A stretch of 64,000 nucleotides of DNA from Rhodopseudomonas pentothenatexigens (GCF_900218015.1 NZ_UFQQ01000006.1:182811-246810); one strand, 5' to 3'; positions 41,315 to 52,389 are shown, numbered from the stretch's first letter. Made by a program: numbers and translations. The notes: generated by a model from the sequence alone, not told the origin.

Positions 41315-43293
41315 TCGCCGAGGCCGGACACTACGCACTGGTCCTGGCGCTGGCGCTGGCGCTGATCCAGTCCACCGTGCCTGTGCTCGGCGCCCGGCTG
41401 GGCGACGGCGCGCTGATGAACGTGGCGCGCTCCACCGCGCTGGTGCAGCTGTTGTTCGCAGGGCTGTCGTTCACCGCGCTGGTGTGGCTGCACGTCACCT
41501 CCGACTTCTCGGTGGCGAACGTCTACGAGAACTCCCACTCGATGAAGCCGCTGCTCTACAAGATCACCGGCGTGTGGGGAAACCACGAAGGCTCGATGCT
41601 GCTGTGGGTGGCGATCCTGGCGCTGTTCGGCGGCCTGGTCGCGGCGTTCGGCAACAACCTGCCGCTGAGCTTGCGCGCCCATGTGCTGGCGGTGCAGGGC
41701 TGGGTGGCGACCGCGTTCTATCTGTTCATCCTGATCACCTCGAACCCGTTCGCGCGGATCGCCAATCCACCGATCGAAGGCCGCGATCTCAACCCGGTGC
41801 TGCAGGACATCGGCCTCGCGCTGCATCCGCCGATGCTGTACCTCGGCTATGTCGGGTTCTCGATTTCGTTCTCGTTCGCCGCCGCCGCGCTGCTCGAAGG
41901 CCGGCTCGACGCCGCCTGGGCGCGCTGGGTGCGGCCGTGGACGCTGATCGCCTGGATCTGTCTCACCCTCGGCATCGCGATGGGCTCGTATTGGGCCTAC
42001 TACGAACTCGGCTGGGGCGGCTGGTGGTTCTGGGACCCGGTCGAGAACGCCTCGCTGATGCCGTGGCTCGCCGGCACCGCGCTGCTGCATTCGGCGGTGG
42101 TGATGGAGAAGCGCAACGCGCTGAAGGTCTGGACCATCCTGCTGTCGATCCTGACCTTCTCGCTGTCGCTGCTCGGCACCTTCCTGGTCCGCTCCGGCGT
42201 GCTGACCTCGGTCCACGCCTTCGCCACCGATCCCAGCCGCGGCGTTTTCATCCTGGTGATCCTGTGCGTGTTCATCGGCGGCAGCCTGACGCTGTTCGCC
42301 TGGCGTGCCTCGTCGCTGAAGCAGGGCGGGCTGTTCGCGCCGATCTCGCGCGAAGGCTCGCTGGTCTTGAACAACCTGTTCCTCACCACCGCCTGCGCCA
42401 CCGTGTTCGTCGGCACGCTGTATCCGCTGGCGCTGGAAGTGCTGACGGGCGACAAGATCTCGGTCGGCGCGCCGTTCTTCAACCTCACCTTCGGCCCGCT
42501 GATGGTGCCGCTGCTGATGGCGGTGCCGTTCGGGCCGCTGCTGGCGTGGAAGCGCGGCGATCTGATCGGCGCCTCGCAGCGGCTGATCGCCGCCGGCGTG
42601 GTGGCGCTGCTGGCGGTCGCCTTCGTCTACGCCTGGACAACCGGCGGCGCGGTGCTGGCGCCGCTGGCGATCGGACTTGCGGTGTTCGTGATCGTCGGGG
42701 CGCTGGTCGATATCGCCGAGCGTATCGCGCTGTTCCGCGGACCGCTGTCGATCTCGCTGCGCCGCGCCGCCGGCCTGCCGCGCTCGGCCTGGGGCACGAT
42801 GTTCGCCCATGCGGCGCTCGGCGTGACGCTGATCGGCATCGTCTGCGAGACCACCTGGAACAGCGAGTACATCGCCGCGATGAAGGAGGGCGACAGTACC
42901 AAGCTGGCCGGCTACGAGTTCAAGTTCGACGGCGCGGTGCAGCGGCAGGGCCCGAACTACCGCGAATTGCTCACCCATTTCACCGTGACCGAAGGCGGTC
43001 GCCGGATCGGCGAAATGGCGCCGTCGAAGCGCAGCTTCATCACCCGCGGCTCCTCGACCACCGAGGCGGCGCTGCTGACCCGCGGCTTCAGCCAGCTCTA
43101 CGTCTCGCTCGGCGATCTCAACGACCAGGGCGCGGTGACGGTGCGGATGTATCACAAGCCGATGGTGCTGCTGATCTGGTTCGGCCCGATCCTGATGGCG
43201 CTGGGCGGCGTCCTGTCGCTGTCCGATCGCCGCTTGCGCGTCGGCGCACCGAAGCCCGCCAAGGCGCCGCGCGCGCTGCAGCCGGCGGAGTAG
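41311..43293 (+). CDS. ccmF: Haem lyase subunit CcmF (CycK)
   Basis: A 660-residue multi-span protein that joins haem to apocytochrome c. The WWD haem-handling motif is [19 protein letters not shown], and conserved periplasmic histidines lie in [12 protein letters not shown] and [14 protein letters not shown]. The C-terminal periplasmic domain ([17 protein letters not shown]) and final helix [20 protein letters not shown] are intact. It overlaps ccmE by 4 bases. Confidence 0.97.
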   Translation: MIAEAGHYALVLALALALIQSTVPVLGARLGDGALMNVARSTALVQLLFAGLSFTALVWLHVTSDFSVANVYENSHSMKPLLYKITGVWGNHEGSMLLWVAILALFGGLVAAFGNNLPLSLRAHVLAVQGWVATAFYLFILITSNPFARIANPPIEGRDLNPVLQDIGLALHPPMLYLGYVGFSISFSFAAAALLEGRLDAAWARWVRPWTLIAWICLTLGIAMGSYWAYYELGWGGWWFWDPVENASLMPWLAGTALLHSAVVMEKRNALKVWTILLSILTFSLSLLGTFLVRSGVLTSVHAFATDPSRGVFILVILCVFIGGSLTLFAWRASSLKQGGLFAPISREGSLVLNNLFLTTACATVFVGTLYPLALEVLTGDKISVGAPFFNLTFGPLMVPLLMAVPFGPLLAWKRGDLIGASQRLIAAGVVALLAVAFVYAWTTGGAVLAPLAIGLAVFVIVGALVDIAERIALFRGPLSISLRRAAGLPRSAWGTMFAHAALGVTLIGIVCETTWNSEYIAAMKEGDSTKLAGYEFKFDGAVQRQGPNYRELLTHFTVTEGGRRIGEMAPSKRSFITRGSSTTEAALLTRGFSQLYVSLGDLNDQGAVTVRMYHKPMVLLIWFGPILMALGGVLSLSDRRLRVGAPKPAKAPRALQPAE

Positions 43294-43306
43294 GGTGGAG
43301 AGACCG

Positions 43307-43804
43307 ATGCGGAAACTGCTTGCCGCTCTGTTCATGGTGTTCGCGACCGTCGTTGCGGCCCCGCTCGCGCATGCGGTGCAGCCCGACGAGGTGATGGCAG
43401 ATCCGAAGCAGGAGGCGCGGGCGCGCGAATTGTCGCGCGAGCTGCGCTGCATGGTGTGTCAAAACCAGTCGATCGACGATTCCGACGCGACGCTGGCCAA
43501 GGATCTGCGCCTCTTGGTGCGCGAGCGGATCGCCGCCGGCGACAGCAACAGGCAGGTGATCGACTATCTGGTGGCGCGCTACGGCGAGTTCGTGCTGCTG
43601 AAGCCGCGGTTCGAGCTGCACACGCTGCTGTTGTGGCTGGTGCCGCCGCTGGTGCTGTTCGGCGGCGGCCTCGGGCTGTGGCTGCACATCCGCCGCCGCG
43701 GCCGCGATGCCGCGCGCGGCAGCGACGCGCCGAAGCCGCTCAGCGCCGACGAGCAGGCGCGGCTGGACAAGCTGCTGGAGCAGGGGACCGACCGGGCTTT
43801 GTAG
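43307..43804 (+). CDS. ccmH: Cytochrome c thiol-reduction protein CcmH (CycL)
   Basis: A 165-residue protein with signal peptide [20 protein letters not shown] and the redox motif [11 protein letters not shown] that reduces apocytochrome cysteines. One C-terminal membrane helix ([20 protein letters not shown]). The start at 43307 has GGAG 6 bases before it; GTG at 43295 would precede that site. Last gene of the ccm operon. Confidence 0.95.
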   Translation: MRKLLAALFMVFATVVAAPLAHAVQPDEVMADPKQEARARELSRELRCMVCQNQSIDDSDATLAKDLRLLVRERIAAGDSNRQVIDYLVARYGEFVLLKPRFELHTLLLWLVPPLVLFGGGLGLWLHIRRRGRDAARGSDAPKPLSADEQARLDKLLEQGTDRAL

Positions 43805-43906
43805 TCACACCGCGGCGTTTGGCGCTTCGGTAAATCGATTCCGGGTCGCCGCCGCCGAACGCAGCTTGGCACCCCAGCGGAGACCGGCGACGAGGAGAGC
43901 GGTGCG

Positions 43907-44623
43907 GTGGGCCAAGACGCGAGTCCCGTGTTCTCCGCCAGAGGCCTGTGCAAGACCTACGGGTCCGGCGAAGCGATCGTCTACGCGCTGCGCGACCTCG
44001 ACCTCGACATCTGGAACGGCGAATTCGTCGTGCTGCTGGGTCCGTCTGGATCCGGCAAATCGACCCTGCTCAACATTCTTGGCGGGCTCGACGCGCCGAC
44101 CTCCGGGCACGCCAGCTGGCGCGACCACGAGTTGACCGGCGCGAGCGAAGCGGAATTGACGCGCTACCGGCGCGAGCACGTCGGGTTCGTGTTCCAGTTC
44201 TACAATCTCATCCCGAGCCTGACGGTCGAAGAGAACGTCGAACTGGTGGCAAGCATCGCCGAAAATCCGATGAAGCCGGTCGAGGCGCTGGCGCTGGTCG
44301 GTCTCTCGCATCGGCTCCGGCACTTCCCATCGCAGCTCTCGGGCGGCGAGCAGCAGCGCGTCGCAGTCGCCCGCGCCATCGTCAAACGGCCGGATGCGCT
44401 GCTGTGCGACGAGCCGACTGGTGCGCTCGATGTCGAGACCGGCAAGCTGGTGCTGGCCGCGCTCGCCCGGGCCAATGCCGAACTCGGCGCCACCACCATT
44501 GTCATCACCCACAATTCGGCGATCGCCGGCATGGCCAACCGGGTGCTGCGGCTCGGCCATGGCCGGATCGTCGCCGACGAGCGCAACACCACGCTGATGC
44601 GGCCCGAGGAGCTGAGCTGGTGA
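43907..44623 (+). CDS. ABC transporter ATPase, LolD/MacB-like
   Basis: A 238-residue ATPase. Walker [16 protein letters not shown]-loop [20 protein letters not shown], signature [15 protein letters not shown], Walker [13 protein letters not shown] and the H-loop VITHNS are all present. It pairs with an FtsX-like permease whose GTG start overlaps its stop codon. It starts with GTG behind GAGGAGAG. The substrate is not given by sequence. Confidence 0.93.
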   Translation: MGQDASPVFSARGLCKTYGSGEAIVYALRDLDLDIWNGEFVVLLGPSGSGKSTLLNILGGLDAPTSGHASWRDHELTGASEAELTRYRREHVGFVFQFYNLIPSLTVEENVELVASIAENPMKPVEALALVGLSHRLRHFPSQLSGGEQQRVAVARAIVKRPDALLCDEPTGALDVETGKLVLAALARANAELGATTIVITHNSAIAGMANRVLRLGHGRIVADERNTTLMRPEELSW

Positions 44624-46968
44624 GTATCCTCGACCGCAAGCTGCGGCGCGATCTGTGGGCGATGCGTGCGCAGGTGCTGTCGGTCGCCTTGCTGCTCGGC
44701 GCCGGCGTCGCCGTGCTGATCGGCTCGGTCTCGACCTATCTCTCGTTGCGGACGGCGCAGGAGGAGTACTACCGGACCAGCCGGTTCGCCGATCTGTGGG
44801 TGGAGCTGGAGCGGGCTCCGAGCACGGTGTCGGCGACGATCGCGGCGCTGCCTGGCGTCGGCATCGCCGAGCCCCGCGTCGTCAAGGACGTGCGCGTCGA
44901 GTGGGAGCGCTCGGATCTGTCGGTCGCCGGCGCCATCGTCTCGCTTCCGAGGCAAGGCCAGCCGTCGCTGAACCGGCTCGATCGCGTCAAGGGACGATGG
45001 CTCGATCCGGCACGGCTCGACGAGGTGCTCGTCAACGCCGGCTTCGCCAGCACCTGGGGCGTCGATCCGGGCGACACCATCCGCGTCATCCTGAACGGCA
45101 GGGTCGAGACGTTCCGGATCGCCGGCATCGTGCATTCGCCGGAGTACATTTACGCCGCCCGGCCCGGCAATCCGCTGCCGGACGACCGGACCTTCGTGGT
45201 GCTGTGGGCCAATGACGATGCCGTCGCCGCTGCATTCGACATGAAGGGCGCCTTCAACAACCTGGTGCTGACGCTGGCGCCGGGCGCCTCGGCTCTGGCG
45301 GTGGCGGCGCAGGTCGATGCGCAGCTCGACCGCTATGGCGGCCGCGGCGCCTACGAGCGTCGCGATCAAGCCTCGCACCGCTTTCTCGCCGACGAGCTTG
45401 CCGAACAGCGGACGCTGGCGATCTTCGTGCCGGTGATCTTCTTCGGCATCGCCTCGTTCCTGCTGAACGTGCTGATCGGGCGGCTGGTCGACGCCCAGCG
45501 CGAGCAGATCGCCGCCCTGAAGGCGCTGGGTTTTCCATCGATGCCGATCGCCATTCATTATCTCAGATTGGTCGGATCGATCTGCGCGCTCGGGGCGGTG
45601 CTCGGCGTGCCGGCCGGCTATTGGTACGCGCTCGGCATGATCGAAGCGTACCGGCCATTCTTTCGATTCCCCGACCTGCCGCTCACCATGCCGATGTGGG
45701 TGCCGATGCTCGCGATCGGCACCGGCGCCGCAATGGCCGCGGCGGGAGCGCTGGCCGCGGTCCGTCGGGTGTTGCGGCTGAAGCCGGCAGAAGCGTTGCG
45801 GTCCGAAACGCCCGCTGCGTTCAGTCGGGCGATCGTCGGGCCAACGCTGCCGCCGGCGGTGAAGATGACGATCCGCGGCTTGCTGGGCCGCCCGGTCCGC
45901 TCGGTGCTGACGATCTTCGGCCTGGCGTTCGCGGTCCCAATGGTGGTGCTCGGCCTGTTCTGGTGGGATGCCCTCGACTACATGGTCCAGGTCCAATTCG
46001 ACGGCATCGAGCGGGCCGACGCCGTCGTCACTTTCACCGACCCGCGGTCGAGCCGATCGCTTCGCGAGATCGCATCCCTCGACGGCGTGTCGCTGGTCGA
46101 AGGACAGCGGATCGTTCCGGTTCGTCTACGCGCCGGCAACCGGACCTATCGCCTGGTGCTGACCGGGATCGCCCGGGACAGCGAGCTGCGCGTGCCGCGC
46201 ACCGCTTCGCTGCAGCCGGCGGCGATTCCCGCCGACGGAATCATCTTGAGCAAGGGTCTCGCCGAGCGGCTCGGCGTCGCACCGGGCGACGACATTCTGG
46301 TCGAGACGCTGGAAGGGCGGCGGCAGACTCGGCCGGCCGCGGTGGTGTCGCTGATCGAGGACGTGCTCGGCTACAGTGCTTACATGAACCGCGTTGCACT
46401 CAACCGACTGATGCGGGAGGACGACCTCGTTTCGCAGGCCGCACTGCGGGTCGATCCGAAGTACGCCGACGCGGTATGGAAGCGACTGGCCGAGCGGCCG
46501 CGCGTGCTCGCCACGTCGGTCAAGCGGGTCTGGCTGCAGCTGTTCAACGAGAAGGTCGCCGCCGTCGTCACCATCGCCGCGGTGGTGCTGACGCTGTTCG
46601 GCGTGATCATCGCCGTCGGCGTAGTTTACAATTCGGCCCGCGTCTCGTTGCAGGAGCGGGCCTGGGAGCTGGCGAGCCTGCGCATTCTCGGCTTCACCCG
46701 CGCCGAGGTTTCGCGCATTCTGCTGGCAGAACTCGCGATCGCCACCGGGATCGCGATTCCGCTTGGTTTGGCGATGGCGCAGGGGATCGTGACTGTGCTG
46801 ATGACGTTGCGAAGCAACGAGAGCTTTACAATTCCCCCCGTGGTGAGCCCGGCGACGTTCGCGACCGCGGCGCTGGTGGTGCTGGGGGCCGGGGTCGGCA
46901 GCGCGCTCCTGGTTCGCCGCCGGATCGACCGGCTCGATCTGGTCGCCGTTCTGAAGACGCGGGACTGA
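44620..46968 (+). CDS. ABC transporter permease with two FtsX domains
   Basis: A 782-residue mechanotransmission-type permease. An N-terminal helix ([20 protein letters not shown]) and a large periplasmic part ([20 protein letters not shown]) are followed by three helices ([20 protein letters not shown] and others), then a second unit with [20 protein letters not shown] and final helices around [20 protein letters not shown]. The duplicated FtsX plan lets it work with one ATPase. It begins with GTG inside the ATPase stop codon. With the adaptor downstream it forms a three-part export system. Confidence 0.9.
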   Translation: MSILDRKLRRDLWAMRAQVLSVALLLGAGVAVLIGSVSTYLSLRTAQEEYYRTSRFADLWVELERAPSTVSATIAALPGVGIAEPRVVKDVRVEWERSDLSVAGAIVSLPRQGQPSLNRLDRVKGRWLDPARLDEVLVNAGFASTWGVDPGDTIRVILNGRVETFRIAGIVHSPEYIYAARPGNPLPDDRTFVVLWANDDAVAAAFDMKGAFNNLVLTLAPGASALAVAAQVDAQLDRYGGRGAYERRDQASHRFLADELAEQRTLAIFVPVIFFGIASFLLNVLIGRLVDAQREQIAALKALGFPSMPIAIHYLRLVGSICALGAVLGVPAGYWYALGMIEAYRPFFRFPDLPLTMPMWVPMLAIGTGAAMAAAGALAAVRRVLRLKPAEALRSETPAAFSRAIVGPTLPPAVKMTIRGLLGRPVRSVLTIFGLAFAVPMVVLGLFWWDALDYMVQVQFDGIERADAVVTFTDPRSSRSLREIASLDGVSLVEGQRIVPVRLRAGNRTYRLVLTGIARDSELRVPRTASLQPAAIPADGIILSKGLAERLGVAPGDDILVETLEGRRQTRPAAVVSLIEDVLGYSAYMNRVALNRLMREDDLVSQAALRVDPKYADAVWKRLAERPRVLATSVKRVWLQLFNEKVAAVVTIAAVVLTLFGVIIAVGVVYNSARVSLQERAWELASLRILGFTRAEVSRILLAELAIATGIAIPLGLAMAQGIVTVLMTLRSNESFTIPPVVSPATFATAALVVLGAGVGSALLVRRRIDRLDLVAVLKTRD

Positions 46969-46969
46969 G

Positions 46970-48163
46970 ATGCCGCGAGTCGTCACTTTCCTGTCGATCG
47001 TCGTGGCGGTACTCGCCGCCGCCGCGCTGCTGTATTGGGCGTTTCGGCCTGCAGCGGTACCCGTCGACGTGGCGACCGTGTCGCGCGGGTCGTTCACGGC
47101 CACCGTCGAAGAAGACGGCAAGACCCGGATCCGCAACCGCTACGTGGTGTCGAGCCCGCTGGCCGGTCGTCTGCTGCGGCTCGATCTCAAGCCGGGCGAC
47201 TCGGTCGAGGCCGATGCGCGGGTGGCGACTCTGCTGCCGACTGCCTCTCCGATGCTCGATCCGCGCACCCGGCAGGAGCTGGAAGAACGGCTCGGTGCGG
47301 CCGAGGCGTCGATGCAGGAGGCACAAGCCCGGCTGGATCGGGCGAATGACCAGGAGGCGCAGGCCCGGCGTGACCTCGAGCGGGTTCGCGCGCTGCATCA
47401 GAAGGGCGCCGCCACCAACCAGCAGCTCGAGCGCGAGGAGCTGGCGCTTCGCGTCGCCGAGCGTGACCGCGTCGCCGCCGAGCTGCGGCGCCACGCCACC
47501 GAACACGAACGCGATCAGACCAAGGCGCTGATGCTGCGTGCGACCGCGACGTCGCCCCCGGCGGAGCAGTGGGACATCACCGCGCCGGTGGCGGGACGGG
47601 TGCTGCACGTCATGCAGGAAAGCGAGACGGTGGTCGCCGCCGGGGCTCCGCTGATCGAGATCGGCGATCCGCACGACCTCGAAATCATCGCCGATGTGCT
47701 GACCACCCAGGCCGTCGAGATCAAACCGGGCGCCGCGGTGATGATCGACCGCTGGGGCGGGCCGGGCTTGCTTCAAGGACGCGTGCGGTTTGTCGAGCCT
47801 GCCGCTTTCACCAAAGTGTCGGCGCTCGGCGTCGAAGAGCAGCGCGTCTGGGTCGTCGCCGACATCCTGTCGCCGCGCGAACTCTGGTCCGGCCTCGGCG
47901 ACAACTATCGGATCGATGCGCGGTTCACCGTGGCCGAAATCGCGGACGCGACCGTGGTCCCCGAGGGCGCATTGTTCCGCCGACACGACGGCTGGGCCGC
48001 CTTCGTGGTGCAGGACGGCGTCGCGCGGGAATGCGCAGTCGAGCTGATCCGCCGGTCCGGCCGGTTGGCGGTAGTGGCTTCGGGCCTGCAGCCCGGCCAG
48101 CAGGTGGTGGTGTTTCCGCCGAGCACGCTAGGCGACGGCGCCGCCGTCACGACCCGCCGGTAG
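46970..48163 (+). CDS. HlyD/MacA-type periplasmic adaptor
   Basis: A 397-residue membrane-fusion protein. One N-terminal membrane helix (IVVAVLAAAALLYWAFR), a lipoyl half (RYVVSSPLAGRLLRLDLKPG), a helical hairpin of about 100 residues (LEERLGAAEASMQEAQARLD), the second lipoyl half (WDITAPVAGRVLHVMQESET), and a beta-barrel end (AAVMIDRWGGPGLLQGRVRF). It links the upstream ABC permease to an outer-membrane channel not encoded nearby. Confidence 0.9.
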   Translation: MPRVVTFLSIVVAVLAAAALLYWAFRPAAVPVDVATVSRGSFTATVEEDGKTRIRNRYVVSSPLAGRLLRLDLKPGDSVEADARVATLLPTASPMLDPRTRQELEERLGAAEASMQEAQARLDRANDQEAQARRDLERVRALHQKGAATNQQLEREELALRVAERDRVAAELRRHATEHERDQTKALMLRATATSPPAEQWDITAPVAGRVLHVMQESETVVAAGAPLIEIGDPHDLEIIADVLTTQAVEIKPGAAVMIDRWGGPGLLQGRVRFVEPAAFTKVSALGVEEQRVWVVADILSPRELWSGLGDNYRIDARFTVAEIADATVVPEGALFRRHDGWAAFVVQDGVARECAVELIRRSGRLAVVASGLQPGQQVVVFPPSTLGDGAAVTTRR

Positions 48164-48236
48164 GTGATCGGCGTGAAGCTGTCGCTGGTGCTGTCCGGCG
48201 TCCTCCGGCGCGAAGGCTGGCGGCCGAAACAAAGAA

Positions 48237-48258
48237 CCCGGCCGCCGGAGCGGCCGGG
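48237..48258. terminator. Bidirectional terminator between adaptor and amiF
   Basis: CCCGGCCGC at 48237-48245 pairs with GCGGCCGGG at 48250-48258 around CGGA. Reading leftwards (amiF direction) the stem is followed by TTCTTTGTTT, a typical U-tract, so it should stop amiF transcription. It lies between two convergent genes. Confidence 0.8.
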
Positions 48259-48288
48259 TCTGCCTTGGGGTGACGAGATCGGTGGGAG

Positions 48289-49311
48289 CTACTCCGCCGC
48301 GATCGGCTTCGGCATCGGGCCGAGCTTGACGCCGTCCGGATAGTATTTCCAGCCGTCGCGGACCTTGATCTTGTCGTCCCAGGGAAGCTTGTAGTTGCCT
48401 TCGGCGAGGTCGCGCACCCAGGTCAGATAGTTCGCCTTCTCGCCGCCCGGCTTGCCGACATAGGCGCGGCAGCCGAGATTGAAGATGTTGTTCTCCAGCG
48501 CCCAGTTCTCGCGCGCCTTGTCGACGAGGCGCGGGAACAGCTCGGCGGTGACGATCTCCCAGGGGTTGCGATGGCCCTGCTGGATGACGTTGCCGTCGTA
48601 ATTGCACACCGTGCCTTCGCCGAAGTAATAGAACACACCGTCGTAGCCGGCGAGGTTCACCGACATGGTGTACATCAGGTTCTGCCAGGCGTTGGTGCGG
48701 TTGGTCCAGATCCACTGATCGTTGACCTGGGTCGAATAGCCGGAGATCCGGATGTAGACGTTGGCGCCCTTGTAGGCGGCCTCGCGCGCCAGCTCCGGGA
48801 ACATGCCGTCGTGGCAGATGCACACCGCCAGCTTGGCGCCCTTCGGGCCGTCGCACACCGGCATGCCGTAATTGCCCGGCGACCACGGCTCGATCGGCAC
48901 CCACGGCTGCAGCTTGCGATAATGCAGCGCCAGTTCGCCGTCGGCGTTGATGATGATCGCGGTGTTGAACGGCGGCAGCGACGGATCGTCGTTGCGCTCC
49001 ATCAGCGAGAACACGCCCCAGACCTTGTTGCGCTTGCACGCCTGCTTGAACGCGCCGATCTCCGGCGAATCCACCGTCAGCAGCATCTCGTCGTAGGTCC
49101 AGATCGCGGTGTTGAGACCCTGCGTCGAGTACTCCGGGAACACGATCAGATCGAGGTCCGGGTAGCCCGCTTTGGTGGTGTCGACGGCGCGGCAGATCTG
49201 CTTCACCTGGGTCTGGATGTCCGCCGGGCCGGTGATCACCGGCACGGGATATTGGATCATCGCGACGAGCAGGGCTTCGTCCCACGCGCTTACGCTTCCG
49301 GTACTTGCCAT
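48289..49311 (-). CDS. amiF: Formamidase AmiF
   Basis: A 340-residue nitrilase-superfamily enzyme that splits formamide into formate and ammonia. The Glu-Lys-Cys triad is Glu 60 (VFPEYSTQG), Lys 133 (HYRKLQPW) and Cys 166 ([11 protein letters not shown]), the same positions as in Helicobacter AmiF. Segments [13 protein letters not shown] and [14 protein letters not shown] distinguish formamidase from the broader aliphatic amidase AmiE. The gene follows the CobW-type gene on the same strand after 119 bases and has its own Zur-like box. Confidence 0.93.
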   Translation of the reverse strand: MASTGSVSAWDEALLVAMIQYPVPVITGPADIQTQVKQICRAVDTTKAGYPDLDLIVFPEYSTQGLNTAIWTYDEMLLTVDSPEIGAFKQACKRNKVWGVFSLMERNDDPSLPPFNTAIIINADGELALHYRKLQPWVPIEPWSPGNYGMPVCDGPKGAKLAVCICHDGMFPELAREAAYKGANVYIRISGYSTQVNDQWIWTNRTNAWQNLMYTMSVNLAGYDGVFYYFGEGTVCNYDGNVIQQGHRNPWEIVTAELFPRLVDKARENWALENNIFNLGCRAYVGKPGGEKANYLTWVRDLAEGNYKLPWDDKIKVRDGWKYYPDGVKLGPMPKPIAAE

Positions 49312-49324
49312 GACTTGGCTCCAT

Positions 49325-49340
49325 GTAACATTATAACATC
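49325..49340 (-). promoter_or_regulatory. Zur-like box upstream of amiF
   Basis: On the coding strand the site reads GATGTTATAATGTTAC, close to the zinc-uptake-regulator consensus (ATGTTATAAYATTAC type). It lies 14-29 bases before the amiF start, in the region where a promoter or the start of translation would be blocked. Confidence 0.6.
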
Positions 49341-49430
49341 GCGGTTATGGATCCGGAGCGGCGATCGGCGAATACGTCGTTCTACGTAACGGCCTTCGTA
49401 ATCTCGAGCAGGTGCATGCGCGGCGTCGGC

Positions 49431-50669
49431 TCAGGCTGCGTCGGTGACGCGCCGCCATCCCGGAAACGGGTCGGGCAGGTGACGGTAACTGTTCGGATCG
49501 AACGCCTCGGCGCTCGCCGGCTCGGCCAGGCAGCGCTCCAGCATGGCGGTGATGCGGTCCCGGTTCATCGTCCCGAGCATGCCGATGAACACGATCTGCT
49601 GCCGCCGGTCGCCGTAGACCGGATCGAATTTCGCCTTGGCCTCGGCCTGCACCGCCGGGTCGGACGGCCAGCGCGACAGCGGCACAGCGGCCCACCAGAA
49701 CCCGAGCGGTTTGGCGGTGGCGACCGCACCGGCGAGGCTGAACTCGCCGACCCAGTCGGGCCGCGTCGCTAGCCAGAAATGCCCCTTGGCGCGGATGACG
49801 CCGGGCAGCGGTGTCTGCAGGAATTCGTTGAAGCGTTCCGGGATCAGCGGTCGGCGCGCGTTCCAGACGAAACTGGTGACGCCGTATTCGGCATCTTCCG
49901 GAACGTGGTCGGCAAATCCGTACAGCTCCTTGAACCACATCGGGTGCTGATGGGCGCGTTCGAAGTCGAACAGGCCGGTGTCGAAGATCTCGTCGGGTGA
50001 CACCTGGCTGTAATCGGTCTCGATCAGCCGGGCGTCGGGATTGAGCGCGTGGATGATGGCCCGCGCCGCCTCGCGCTGCGCGGGCGTGGCGTCAGAGACC
50101 TTGTTCATGACGACGATGTCGGCGAACTCGATCTGCTCGACCAGCAGATTGACCAGAGTGCGCCCGTCGCCTTCGCCCGCGGTCTCGCCGCGGTCGGCGA
50201 GAAAATCAGTCGACGAATAGTCCTTCAGCAGGTGGACGGTGTCGACCACCGTCACCATGGCGTCGAGCCGCGCGATGTCCGACAGGCTGTCGCCGTCCTC
50301 CTGGCGAAACTCGAAGGTGGCGGCGACCGGCAGCGGCTCCGACACTCCGGTGCTCTCGATCAGCAGGTAGTCGAACCGGCGTTCGTCGGCGAGGCGGCGG
50401 ACCTCGTTCAGCAGATCCTCGCGCAGCGTGCAGCAGATGCAGCCATTGGTGAGCTCGACCAGCTTCTCCTCGGAGCGGCTCAGCGCGGTCTCCTCGCGCA
50501 CCAGATCGGCGTCGATGTTGACCTCGCTCATGTCGTTGACGATCACCGCGACCCGCCGGCCGTCGCGATTGTTGAGCACGTGATTGAGCAGGGTGGTCTT
50601 GCCGGACCCGAGGAATCCCGACAGCACCGTGACCGGCAGGCGATCGTCAGACGTTTGCGGCTTCGGCAA
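49431..50669 (-). CDS. CobW-family GTPase, probable zinc metallochaperone (COG0523)
   Basis: A 412-residue GTPase that inserts metal into client proteins. P-loop [20 protein letters not shown], metal motif CxCC in [11 protein letters not shown], and base region NKVSD are visible, and the C-terminal CobW_C domain ends the protein. The start is TTG at 50669: an in-frame stop lies just upstream and GAGG is 7 bases before the TTG. The palindrome at 50680-50709 and the CxCC motif place it with zinc-starvation GTPases (ZNG1/YeiR/YciC type). Confidence 0.9.
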   Translation of the reverse strand: MPKPQTSDDRLPVTVLSGFLGSGKTTLLNHVLNNRDGRRVAVIVNDMSEVNIDADLVREETALSRSEEKLVELTNGCICCTLREDLLNEVRRLADERRFDYLLIESTGVSEPLPVAATFEFRQEDGDSLSDIARLDAMVTVVDTVHLLKDYSSTDFLADRGETAGEGDGRTLVNLLVEQIEFADIVVMNKVSDATPAQREAARAIIHALNPDARLIETDYSQVSPDEIFDTGLFDFERAHQHPMWFKELYGFADHVPEDAEYGVTSFVWNARRPLIPERFNEFLQTPLPGVIRAKGHFWLATRPDWVGEFSLAGAVATAKPLGFWWAAVPLSRWPSDPAVQAEAKAKFDPVYGDRRQQIVFIGMLGTMNRDRITAMLERCLAEPASAEAFDPNSYRHLPDPFPGWRRVTDAA

Positions 50670-50679
50670 GGTTTTACCT

Positions 50680-50709
50680 CACAATGCAATGTTATAACGT
50701 TGCATTGTG
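50680..50709. promoter_or_regulatory. 30-bp Zur-like palindrome before the CobW gene
   Basis: CACAATGCAA and TTGCATTGTG arms surround the core TGTTATAACG, giving a nearly perfect 30-bp palindrome with one mismatched pair. AATGTTATAACGTT matches the Zur operator core. It ends 10 bases before the TTG start, so repression by zinc-loaded Zur is likely. Confidence 0.75.
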
Positions 50710-50875
50710 TAGGTCGCTGCGTGGCAAGGTGTCAAGGACGGCGCGCGACGGCTGGCGATGATCCCCAATCGCTCGATTTGGGCGGGGCCCGAGGGCGCAA
50801 CTCGAGACCCGATGTTGGCTTTCCGAGGCGGTTGGATTGTAGCGTGCATCCGGCCGTCGCAGCGAGGCGGCCGGC

Positions 50876-50899
50876 CGCGAGGCCGGCTGCGGCCTCGCG
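50876..50899. terminator. Hairpin between ferritin genes and CobW gene
   Basis: CGCGAGGCC (50876-50884) and GGCCTCGCG (50891-50899) form a 9-bp stem with a 6-base loop; CTTTTCG follows on the + strand. On the minus strand it lies just after the end of the ferritin-like gene (50939) and could end that operon. Confidence 0.55.
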
Positions 50900-50938
50900 C
50901 TTTTCGTCGACGGCTAAACGGCGGTGGGACCGTCGTGC

Positions 50939-51427
50939 TCAGAACGGCACGATCTCGTGCGGCAGCGGCTTGCCGGCCTTGTGCAGCGCGATCCAGCGGT
51001 GCAGTTCGGCGACGTGACCGCTTTCCTCGGCGACGAATTCCTTCGCCAGCATCTTGATCTCGGGATTGTCGGTGGTGTCGAGGACGTTCTTGTACCAGTC
51101 GAACGCGCCGGTCTCGGCCTCCAGCGCGATCTGCAGCGCGAGATCTCGGCCGATGAACGGGTCGGTGCCCCAGATCGCCGCGGCTTCCGGGCTTTCCAGG
51201 CCCGGCCATTTGAAATCGCCGGGCTCCATCTGCGGGATGTCGCGGAAGCCGGCGCGCGCCTGCGCATCGGCCTGGTGCATCCGCGAGTAGTCCGCGAGCT
51301 GGCGGAACAGCTTCGATACTTCCTTGTTGCCGCAGCTATCCATCGCGTCGGCGAGCTGACCGAACCGCAGCGCGGCTTCCTGCTCGAGCTTGATCGAATG
51401 CGCCAGAAACTCTTCGACTGTTTCCAT
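50939..51427 (-). CDS. Ferritin-like (rubrerythrin-type) protein
   Basis: A 162-residue four-helix protein. Carboxylate/histidine ligand positions of a di-iron centre: LEQEAALRFGQLADAMD (helix 1), DYSRMHQADAQ (helix 2), IALEAETGAFDWYKNVLD (helix 3) and FVAEESGHVAELHRW (helix 4). It is a clear paralogue of the ferritin half of the upstream fused gene (shared WxxxTP/SP and RMHxAxxxxRAG text) but has no electron-transfer domain. AAGGAGA stands before the ATG at 51427. Same operon as the fusion gene, 53 bases apart. Confidence 0.85.
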   Translation of the reverse strand: METVEEFLAHSIKLEQEAALRFGQLADAMDSCGNKEVSKLFRQLADYSRMHQADAQARAGFRDIPQMEPGDFKWPGLESPEAAAIWGTDPFIGRDLALQIALEAETGAFDWYKNVLDTTDNPEIKMLAKEFVAEESGHVAELHRWIALHKAGKPLPHEIVPF

Positions 51428-51480
51428 CGTCGTCTCTCCTTGTTCGGCCGTCGCCGGGACGGCGACGGCCGTCGCTGTCG

Positions 51481-52389
51481 TCAGGCGTTCTCCGCAGCCT
51501 TGGCGGCGTGCTTGAGCGACCATTCCTCCTGGGTGATCCAGGCCTCGAGAATGCGGACGTGCTCGGCTTCTTCGTTGACGAACTCCTTGGCCGCCGCGGC
51601 GACCTCGGGCGACTTGGTGGTGGCTTCGACCGCACGGTAGAACTCGTAGCCGCGGCGCTCGCCCTGCAGCGCCGCCTTCAGCGCGCCGAGCCGGGTCAGC
51701 GTGGTATCGGACGCCCACACCGCGGCGCGCTCCGGCGTGGCGTGATCGGGCCAGGCGTAGTCCGGCGGGACGTTCTTGCCGAGATCGATGTTGCCGGCGC
51801 GCGACTTCACTTCGGCCAGATGCATCCGCGAGAACTCGGCGAGCTGCGCGAACAGTTTTGCCACCGGGGTGTTACCGGCATCGGCCATCGCCTTGGCGAG
51901 GCTGTCGTAGTGCAGCGCGGCGTCTTCCTCGACCTTGGCGGCGTAGCTGAAGAAGTCCGGCAGGGTGTTGATCTCCATGCCGCCTTTGTAGTGCGCGGCG
52001 GCCGGTGTCACCGCCATCCGTTGCGGCTTGGTCTTGTCGCCCTCGAACTTGACCAGGATGTCTTCGTTGCGGACGAAGCACTGGCAGGCGAGGCGGTAGC
52101 GCGGCGGGACGTCGTTGACCTCTGCCTCGACGATCTCCTCCTTGGTGATCTTGCCGAGCTGGCGCAGCACTTCCTTTTCTTTTTCGGTCAGCGCCACCGC
52201 CGCTTTGGCCTTCGGATTGAAATGCTCGACCTGCACCAGGCAGGAGCCGCATTCGCCGTCCTGACAATCGAACGGGATCGGAATGTGGTGCGATTTCGCG
52301 ACTGCGAGAATCGTCCCGCGATCGCCCGCCACGGCGTAGACGGTGACGTCCTTCGCCATGACAGGGGACGAGAAGGTAATGTTGGCCAC
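51481..52389 (-). CDS. Fusion of 2Fe-2S ferredoxin and ferritin-like domain
   Basis: A 302-residue protein. Residues 1-120 are a plant-type ferredoxin: cluster ligands in FDCQDGECGSCLVQV (C-x4-C-x2-C) and the fourth in LACQCFV. Residues about 145-290 are a rubrerythrin-type four-helix domain with ligand helices KVEEDAALHYDSLAKAM, EFSRMHLAEVKSRAG, LQGERRGYEFYRAVE and FVNEEAEHVRILEAW. The ferredoxin replaces the rubredoxin of classical rubrerythrin as electron donor. The GTG start at 52389 has AGGAG before it. A sigma-54 promoter and NifA site lie upstream, so it is probably used with nitrogenase; iron storage, peroxide or O2 removal are all possible. Confidence 0.88.
   Translation of the reverse strand: MANITFSSPVMAKDVTVYAVAGDRGTILAVAKSHHIPIPFDCQDGECGSCLVQVEHFNPKAKAAVALTEKEKEVLRQLGKITKEEIVEAEVNDVPPRYRLACQCFVRNEDILVKFEGDKTKPQRMAVTPAAAHYKGGMEINTLPDFFSYAAKVEEDAALHYDSLAKAMADAGNTPVAKLFAQLAEFSRMHLAEVKSRAGNIDLGKNVPPDYAWPDHATPERAAVWASDTTLTRLGALKAALQGERRGYEFYRAVEATTKSPEVAAAAKEFVNEEAEHVRILEAWITQEEWSLKHAAKAAENA

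Noticed and set aside
48289..49311. Annotation as aliphatic amidase AmiE.
   Set aside because: Segments around [13 protein letters not shown] and [15 protein letters not shown] match formamidase AmiF rather than AmiE.
49431..50669. CobW-type gene as a nitrile hydratase activator because of the neighbouring amidase.
   Set aside because: No nitrile hydratase subunit genes are present, and the Zur-like palindrome favours a zinc role.
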